The notes under the pieces were generated by a model. It was not told the DNA's origin and ran no database searches. It saw only the letters and a program-made list of their open reading frames with translations. Shown here in pieces: positions 62,736 through 64,000 of a DNA stretch of 64,000 bases. The position numbers and the translations under genes were made by a program. The number at the start of each line of letters is the position of its first letter. The stretch's first letter is position 1. Origin of the DNA: JALZAH01 sp051000755 (GTDB lineage Bacteria > Actinomycetota > Acidimicrobiia > Acidimicrobiales > Palsa-688); NCBI GenBank assembly GCA_051000755.1, contig JBPCNZ010000076.1:6749-70748 (forward strand), read 5' to 3'.

Positions 62736-63470
62736 TCAATCCACCTCGAAGCGCACCGGGGTCGCCCCAACCCGGATCTCGTCGCCGGGGCGCAGAGCTT
62801 GGCTTCCCGAGATCCGCACCCCGTTGACCTTGGTGCCGTTGGTGCTGCCCATGTCGGCGACCACCCACCCGCGCTCGGAGGCCCGAACCTCGGCGTGGCG
62901 GCGGCTGACGTTCGGGTCGGCGAGGACGATCTCGCAACCGGGCATGCGGCCCATGACCACGGGCCGGTCGTTGACACCGATCTCCCGGCCGTCGGGGAGG
63001 ATCAGCACGGCGCTGCCGGCCAGAGGCGCCCCGGTGGAGGCCGGGAGGCGCGGTGCGGGAACCCGGTCCGGCGCGGCGCGGACCGCAGCGTCGGCACCGG
63101 TCGCCGCACGCTCGATCTCGCCATTCACCCGCATGGTCCCCGGCGAGAGAGCGTCGTCGGCGTCGAGCGTGATGCTGACCGGCCCCAGGAAGGAATACCC
63201 CTCACTGCGGGCGTGGTCGCGCGCCACCGAGATCAGCTCGGCGATGAGCTCCTCCTCGATCGGTAGGAAGCGGTCCCGGTCGTCGTGGGAGAGGAGCACG
63301 TCGAAGTGGTTGGGGGCCAGGGTGCCCCGCGGCGCGACGGTGCGGCGTAGGTCCATCTCGCGCGTCAGGCGGCGCCCCACCTCGACAGGTTGGAGGCCGC
63401 TGCGGAAGGCTTTGGCGAAGGCGCCCTCGACGAGGCGCTCGAGTCGACGCTCGAAGCTGGCAAGTCCCAT
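62736..63470 (-). CDS. fhaA: FHA domain protein FhaA (DUF3662)
   Basis: 244 residues. An N-terminal DUF3662 domain (GLASFERRLERLVEGAFAKAFRSGLQPVEVGRRLTREMD) and a C-terminal FHA domain (VVMGRMPGCEIVLADPNVSRRHAEVR, MGSTNGTKVNG). In mycobacteria FhaA binds the phosphorylated pseudokinase of MviN, which is not at the usual place here. First gene of the operon. Confidence 0.94.
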   Translation of the reverse strand: MGLASFERRLERLVEGAFAKAFRSGLQPVEVGRRLTREMDLRRTVAPRGTLAPNHFDVLLSHDDRDRFLPIEEELIAELISVARDHARSEGYSFLGPVSITLDADDALSPGTMRVNGEIERAATGADAAVRAAPDRVPAPRLPASTGAPLAGSAVLILPDGREIGVNDRPVVMGRMPGCEIVLADPNVSRRHAEVRASERGWVVADMGSTNGTKVNGVRISGSQALRPGDEIRVGATPVRFEVD

Positions 63471-63539
63471 GGTCGGCGATGAGCGTACTCGGAGCGGGTT
63501 CGGGGTCGGGATCAACCCGCTAAGCTGTGCGCTCCACTC

Positions 63540-63626
<87 letters not shown>

Positions 63627-63636
63627 GGTGAAGGGC

Positions 63637-63861
63637 TCAACCCTCCCCACGCCGGACCCGGCCGGCGGTGAGGTGGCGGGCCAGTGACTCACCGTTGAGC
63701 AGCCATAGCGCGGCCAGGCCGGTGAGGGTCACCGCCAGGCGGTCGAGGACCAGGGGTGTGCAGCCTCCGTAGAAGACCTGGGCGGGGCTGGCCACGCCCC
63801 CCTGAACGTTCAGGTGGAACAGGCCGTGTTCGGACGCCAGCTCGACCAGAGCGATGATCAC
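63637..63861 (-). CDS. Small hypothetical protein
   Basis: 74 residues with one likely helix (PLVLDRLAVTLTGLAALWLL). GGGAG lies about 11 nt before the ATG. No family recognised; a short open frame in GC-rich DNA can be chance. Confidence 0.35.
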   Translation of the reverse strand: MIIALVELASEHGLFHLNVQGGVASPAQVFYGGCTPLVLDRLAVTLTGLAALWLLNGESLARHLTAGRVRRGEG

Positions 63862-63946
63862 GAGCGGCTCCCACCCTAAAACGAGAATGAACCGTGAGCG
63901 TCGGGGTTGACGTGGGCTGCGCTGCGTCTGGGGTCTGGGGGGCTGG

Positions 63947-64000
63947 TCAGGCGGCGGGTTGGAGACTGACCCGGTAGCCGAGGTTTTGGAGCTGGTTGAT
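63947..64000 (-). CDS. C-terminal tip of a gene running off the window, possibly a transposase
   Basis: Seventeen residues, INQLQNLGYRVSLQPAA, then a stop at 63947. The ending resembles C-termini of some insertion-sequence transposases, but the stretch is too short to be sure. Confidence 0.3.
   Translation of the reverse strand: MNQLQNLGYRVSLQPAA

Overview
The window is high-GC DNA with actinobacterial gene order and content: DUF6049 and DUF5318 proteins, CrgA, a PknB/PbpA/RodA/PstP/FhaB/FhaA cassette, and a PadR-ino1 pair beside ponA. Much of it follows the Mycobacterium tuberculosis blocks Rv0046c-Rv0058, Rv3907c-Rv3924c and Rv0011c-Rv0020c, but the pieces are rearranged and the accessory genes differ. 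The host is therefore an actinobacterium. Acidimicrobiia or a related deep lineage is my inference, not proven. The window lies around the replication origin.

Layout. 1-2.8 kb: the 5' part of dnaN, an intergenic region with DnaA boxes and a likely unwinding element, then dnaA with more DnaA boxes upstream. 2.8-12.4 kb: a Ser/Thr kinase with an FN3-like outer domain, 31-32-bp tandem repeats, then a TgpA-like protein, DUF58 and MoxR cluster preceded by a large FN3 surface protein. 12.5-21.2 kb: accessory genes, including an anchored dimethylformamidase-beta-like protein, hydrolase, methyltransferases, a VOC protein with an apparent frameshift, a cupin, a GH79-like lipoprotein and a PNPOx-like protein. 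21.4-25.2 kb: the rpsF-ssb-rpsR-rplI-dnaB block, in which dnaB carries a 133-residue mini-intein. 25.5-36.1 kb: DUF192, J-domain, CsbD, panB, ponA, DUF5318, PadR-ino1, methyltransferase, cca and a histone-deacetylase-family protein. 36.2-44.7 kb: GNAT, DUF6049, DegV, a second kinase with a discoidin-like outer domain where murJ would be expected, small membrane proteins, trxB and trxA. 44.9-51.6 kb: parB, parA, parS sites, rsmG, jag, yidC, yidD, rnpA and rpmH. 51.8-63.5 kb: CPBP, 1-Cys peroxiredoxin, thiolase, crgA, trpG/pabA-type amidotransferase and the pknB-pbpA-rodA-pstP-fhaB-fhaA operon, then tRNA-Leu(CAG).

How the genes work together. The core is chromosome replication and segregation (dnaA, dnaN, dnaB, ssb, parA, parB, parS), membrane protein insertion and RNA maturation (yidC, yidD, jag, rnpA, rsmG, cca), peptidoglycan synthesis under phospho-signalling (ponA, pbpA, rodA, three kinases, one PP2C, two FHA proteins) and redox balance (trxA, trxB, peroxiredoxin).

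Most notable points: the compact intein in DnaB; dnaA sitting about 49 kb from rpmH; a candidate DnaA-trio unwinding element; a (GGGT)4-type quadruplex motif between two parS sites; no murJ at its usual place; a TgpA-like protein lacking the expected catalytic Cys and His; and many genes with a -10-like hexamer 5-8 nt before the start codon, which suggests widespread leaderless mRNAs.
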